Positions 61,324 to 64,000 of a stretch of 64,000 nt of DNA are shown here, piece after piece. The stretch spans positions 124,001 to 188,000 of the forward strand of contig NZ_VRUR01000002.1 in assembly GCF_008040165.1 (NCBI RefSeq). The letters run 5' to 3'. Every line of letters begins with the position of its first letter. Position 1 is the stretch's first letter. The notes below the pieces were generated by a model that saw only the letters and a program-made list of their open reading frames with translations, made no database searches and was not told the DNA's origin. Both the position numbers and the translations under genes were made by a program. The DNA is from Flagellimonas hymeniacidonis. Lineage in GTDB: Bacteria > Bacteroidota > Bacteroidia > Flavobacteriales > Flavobacteriaceae.

Positions 61324-62415
61324 ATGCGATTACGATTCATCTACATAGTGTCCTACTTCACTTTTACCCTGATTTCTTCATCAATGGTAGCACAAAACCT
61401 TGTACACAATGGTGGCTTCGAGGATTTTGTGGAATGCCCTATTAAAATGAGTAATTTAAACAGGGATGCAGAGTTTTGGAGTGCACCAACCCTTGGAACT
61501 ACCGATTATTTTAATGAATGCAGTAAAACCAAGTTGGGAATCCCCGTGAATTTTAAGGGAAAACAAGAAGCTTATGAAGGCAATGGCTATGCTGGATTAT
61601 ACCTCTATGCCCCAAAAGATTACAGAGAATATATTCAAGTGCCGTTATCCGAAACCCTAAAGAAAGGGCATCGGTATAAATTGAGTCTTTCCTTAAGTCT
61701 TTCCGAGAAATCGGATGGAGCCGTTATGGATATTGGTGCTATTTTTTCAGAACATCCTTTATCCATACATACCAAAAGGCAACTTTCAAATGCGGTGCTA
61801 TCATCAGAAAGTACTAAAACTACTCATGCAAAACAGTTTTCAGCTACCGGCTTTTATGATGATAAAAAGGAGTGGATGCGGGTAAGTCTGGATATTGTAG
61901 CCAAGGGATTTGAAAGTATACTAGTTCTCGGTAATTTTAAGAGCAATGGGGGAACCCATTATTTGGATTTTGAAAAAGCATCGACTACTACCGAAGGTTA
62001 CTCTTATTATTATCTGGATGATATTTCTCTTGAATATTTAGGCCCGGATTATAAGGCAAATCAAAGTTATGTGCTCAATCATGTGAATTTCGACTTTGAC
62101 AGATTTGAGCTTGAACCAAAGGCAAAGCAAAGCTTGAAAGATGTATATAAATACCTTAAAAAGAATCCCAATTTAAAGGTATCTATCAGTGGACATACTG
62201 ACGACTTGGGTTCAGAACAATACAATGATGTATTATCCAGCCAAAGAGCTAAGACCGTTGCCAAATATCTAATGCAACTAGGACTTCAAAAAGGCCGTAT
62301 CACCTACGCTGGATATGGCAACAAGGTTCCTTTAGATAGCACACTTTCCGATAAAGCACGTAGAAAAAACCGCCGCGTGGAATTTGTGATGACCGAATTT
62401 GTTGACGACGAATAA
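61324..62415 (+). CDS. OmpA-family protein with N-terminal jelly-roll-like domain
   Basis: A 363-residue exported protein (ATG at 61324; a TTG nine bases upstream is less likely). Residues of about 25-240 form a beta-rich domain (NLVHNGGFEDF... ending SYYYLDDISLEYL) with two conserved Cys at about 38 and 66. Residues of about 250-363 are an OmpA peptidoglycan-binding domain: VNFDFDRFELEPKAKQSL, ISGHTDDLGSEQYNDVLSSQ, RKNRRVEFVM. The His-Thr-Asp and Arg residues for diaminopimelate binding are present. A partial paralogue begins 607 nt downstream, with one opposite-strand gene between. Confidence 0.92.
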   Translation: MRLRFIYIVSYFTFTLISSSMVAQNLVHNGGFEDFVECPIKMSNLNRDAEFWSAPTLGTTDYFNECSKTKLGIPVNFKGKQEAYEGNGYAGLYLYAPKDYREYIQVPLSETLKKGHRYKLSLSLSLSEKSDGAVMDIGAIFSEHPLSIHTKRQLSNAVLSSESTKTTHAKQFSATGFYDDKKEWMRVSLDIVAKGFESILVLGNFKSNGGTHYLDFEKASTTTEGYSYYYLDDISLEYLGPDYKANQSYVLNHVNFDFDRFELEPKAKQSLKDVYKYLKKNPNLKVSISGHTDDLGSEQYNDVLSSQRAKTVAKYLMQLGLQKGRITYAGYGNKVPLDSTLSDKARRKNRRVEFVMTEFVDDE

Positions 62416-62442
62416 TATTCTATCCGTAGAAAAGTTGATAAA

Positions 62443-62868
62443 TCAATTGAGAAAAACAGAGGTACTGGCCAGAAGATCTTCCGATTTGGGAAACAAAATT
62501 GCTTTGTTCCAAGAATCCCAGTAAAATTTTTGGTGCAAGCTAGAACTACCATCCAATAGTTTCTTTATATCGGCATCATATTCCAATACAATATTGCCCG
62601 TATTACCACCACTTAAAACAAAAAAGGACTCTGGTTTATACCCTTTAGAGCTAATATTAATTTTCCAATGAAAATCTTTTTCACTGCTTAGCGTAAAAGA
62701 ACCATCATAATCGGTATAGGTAATGCTGTCCGTTGCATTTATCTCAACAGCGGCTCGGTAAACAGGAAATCCAAGCTGATCAACAATTTTACCCGTTATC
62801 TTATTTTGACCAAAACCAAAATAAGGAACTAGGGATAATACCAGCATATAGGTCACTATGCGCATCAT
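62443..62868 (-). CDS. Secreted protein with carboxypeptidase-regulatory-like domain
   Basis: About 141 residues, starting at one of two adjacent ATGs (62868 or 62865), with a signal peptide ending near FGFGQ. The body is a single carboxypeptidase-D-regulatory-like beta-sandwich: ITGKIVDQLGFPVYRAAVEI, YTDYDGSFTLSSE, INISSKGYKPESFFV. A tail of about 40 residues follows (SSLHQKFYWDSWNKAILF). There is no barrel, so it is probably a free periplasmic domain. It is inverted between the two OmpA-like genes. Confidence 0.8.
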   Translation of the reverse strand: MMRIVTYMLVLSLVPYFGFGQNKITGKIVDQLGFPVYRAAVEINATDSITYTDYDGSFTLSSEKDFHWKINISSKGYKPESFFVLSGGNTGNIVLEYDADIKKLLDGSSSLHQKFYWDSWNKAILFPKSEDLLASTSVFLN

Positions 62869-63021
62869 AGTAAGATTTGGACTATAGTAACGAATTTTAT
62901 CGCAAGTTAGTATCACAGGAATGATGAAAATGGTAACATCAAAAAATATAATGTAGAACAATAAGGGCTAAAAACCCACGTTTATATAGGCGGTACGAGA
63001 ACCTATAAATCAAACTAAACT

Positions 63022-64000
63022 ATGGTATATAAGGCTACTCGTATTTTTTTATCTCTCAGTTTTTGCTTTCTGCTAGGGAACTCAGTTTTTGCACAAAATT
63101 TGATTCTAAACCCCAGCTTTGAAAATTATAAAAACTGCCCTCAAAACATTACCAATTTTGGCAGCTTACTTGAAGACGTTTCCTTACCATCGTCCAGTTC
63201 AGGTGACTATTTTAATGCATGTGGTTCAAGTGATTTTGGGATTCCGTCCAATTTTAAGGGCTCACAGGAAGCGACAGATGGTTCCGGTTATGTAGGACTC
63301 TACTTTTATGCATTAAACGACTATCGTGAATATATTCAGTTGAACACGAGTAGAACGCTTAGAGAAAAGCACCCCTATAAAATCTCTTTGCAATTGAGTT
63401 TGGCCGAGGCATCTAGTCTGGCATTAAAAAATATGTCAATTGTACTGATCAATAAAAAAATTAAGCTTCCCAACAGTTCAGCCTTGACCGGTTCACGTAT
63501 AGATTTACAAGAAGATGTTGCTTTTTATGAAGTAAAGCTAAAACCAAATAAATCATTGGCAAACAAGGATGAATGGGTTACACTGACTGCAGAATTTGAA
63601 GCCAAAGGGTTTGAAAACCATATCATCGTTGGTAATTTTGATAACAATGTAGATACAACACTTTTGGAACATGAAGGTCCAGTATTATCTGGCGATTTCT
63701 CCTATTACTATGTTGATAATGTAGTGCTGGAGGAATTGCCAAGGGTAAACTATGAAAAGGATAAAATTTATGTTCTAGAGCGCAATCCGTTTGAACCAAA
63801 AGGGTACGAACTGGATGCTGAAGCGGTTGCAAGCGTTAAGAAAATATTCAAGTACCTCAAAGAAAATGCAGAGGTGCAAATGAAGATTACAGGTCATTCG
63901 GACAATGTAGGGCAGCCTGGATACAACAAATTCATATCTTCTTTAAGAGCAAGGGCCGTTGCATTGTACCTTAAAAACTTAGGTATTGAGGACAATCGTA
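63022..64000 (+). CDS. OmpA-family paralogue, C-terminally cut by the window end
   Basis: A reading frame opens at ATG 63022 and stays open to the window end (326 codons and one base). It has the same plan as the gene at 61324: signal peptide ending SVFAQ, an N-terminal beta domain beginning NLILNPSFENYKNCP with a second conserved Cys in YFNACGSS, then SYYYVDNVVLEEL, and an OmpA domain with ITGHSDNVGQPGYNKF and SLRARAVALYLKNLG. The entry strand of the OmpA domain (ERNPFEPKGYEL) is more diverged than in its neighbour. It is a tandem duplicate, with one inverted gene between. Confidence 0.9.
   Translation, partial: MVYKATRIFLSLSFCFLLGNSVFAQNLILNPSFENYKNCPQNITNFGSLLEDVSLPSSSSGDYFNACGSSDFGIPSNFKGSQEATDGSGYVGLYFYALNDYREYIQLNTSRTLREKHPYKISLQLSLAEASSLALKNMSIVLINKKIKLPNSSALTGSRIDLQEDVAFYEVKLKPNKSLANKDEWVTLTAEFEAKGFENHIIVGNFDNNVDTTLLEHEGPVLSGDFSYYYVDNVVLEELPRVNYEKDKIYVLERNPFEPKGYELDAEAVASVKKIFKYLKENAEVQMKITGHSDNVGQPGYNKFISSLRARAVALYLKNLGIEDNR

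Overview
The window is a stretch of chromosome from a member of the Bacteroidota, most likely a marine Flavobacteriaceae of the Maribacter/Zobellia/Muricauda type. The evidence is low G+C content, TAnnTTTG promoter boxes in place of the usual -10, an ECF sigma/FecR/TonB-receptor cassette, many Cys-anchored lipoproteins, a tmRNA whose tag ends in YALAA, and Bacteroidota-type domain families (NamZ, CtlX, DUF3137/LemA, DUF1361, CreD). I saw no insertion sequence, prophage, CRISPR array, tRNA or rRNA. The only non-coding RNA gene recognised is tmRNA (minus strand, about 40955-41351).

Layout. 1-9.8 kb: the 3' end of citrate synthase, two guanidino-group hydrolases (a dimethylargininase-like enzyme and CtlX), a secreted protein, an SDR/DUF2867-DUF1648 pair, argS and an MtfA-like peptidase. 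9.8-15.8 kb: a regulatory island with an ECF sigma factor, FecR anti-sigma factor and TonB-dependent receptor on the minus strand, and a divergent acidic lipoprotein built of repeats. 15.8-30.8 kb: ffh, folD, lipoproteins, a 3-ketoglycoside-type pair (DUF1080 plus Gfo/Idh/MocA), an HxlR regulator with its probable target, a HerA-like ATPase, a secreted Rid protein, queE and a lipoprotein metalloprotease. 30.8-41.5 kb: a Cys-cluster protein, a sterol-desaturase-like protein, NamZ, an FtsX-like permease, a PLP lyase, an M20 peptidase, an aldose epimerase, a DnaQ/GIY-YIG fusion nuclease and tmRNA. 41.5-56.1 kb: an alanine/saccharopine dehydrogenase relative, a PHP phosphoesterase, the creD regulon, kdsA, typA, a polyphosphate glucokinase, FtsE, and lemA with a broken DUF3137 gene. 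56.4-64 kb: an envelope cluster with a 1006-residue TPR protein, a plug-less beta-barrel and two tandem OmpA-like proteins; the second runs off the window.

Main observations. (1) An identical two-part motif (AGTAGGG-TTTTTT-N7-AGTTGTT) lies upstream of both fecR and the divergent repeat lipoprotein. This suggests that both are targets of the local ECF sigma factor, while the sigma gene itself has a housekeeping box. (2) A DUF3137 gene next to lemA is one continuous frame broken by a single in-frame TGA. (3) A near-identical 21-bp palindromic site precedes creD and the first gene of the adjacent membrane protein-winged-helix operon, so it is probably the regulator's operator. (4) A perfect AGTTAC-N5-GTAACT palindrome lies between an hxlR-type gene and a hydrolase. 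(5) Four genes have a promoter box 4-6 nt before their start codon, suggesting leaderless or nearly leaderless mRNAs. (6) An exonuclease/GIY-YIG fusion keeps the UvrC-like cysteine cluster. Two small genes are also described: a 50-residue lipoprotein and a 31-residue membrane microprotein.
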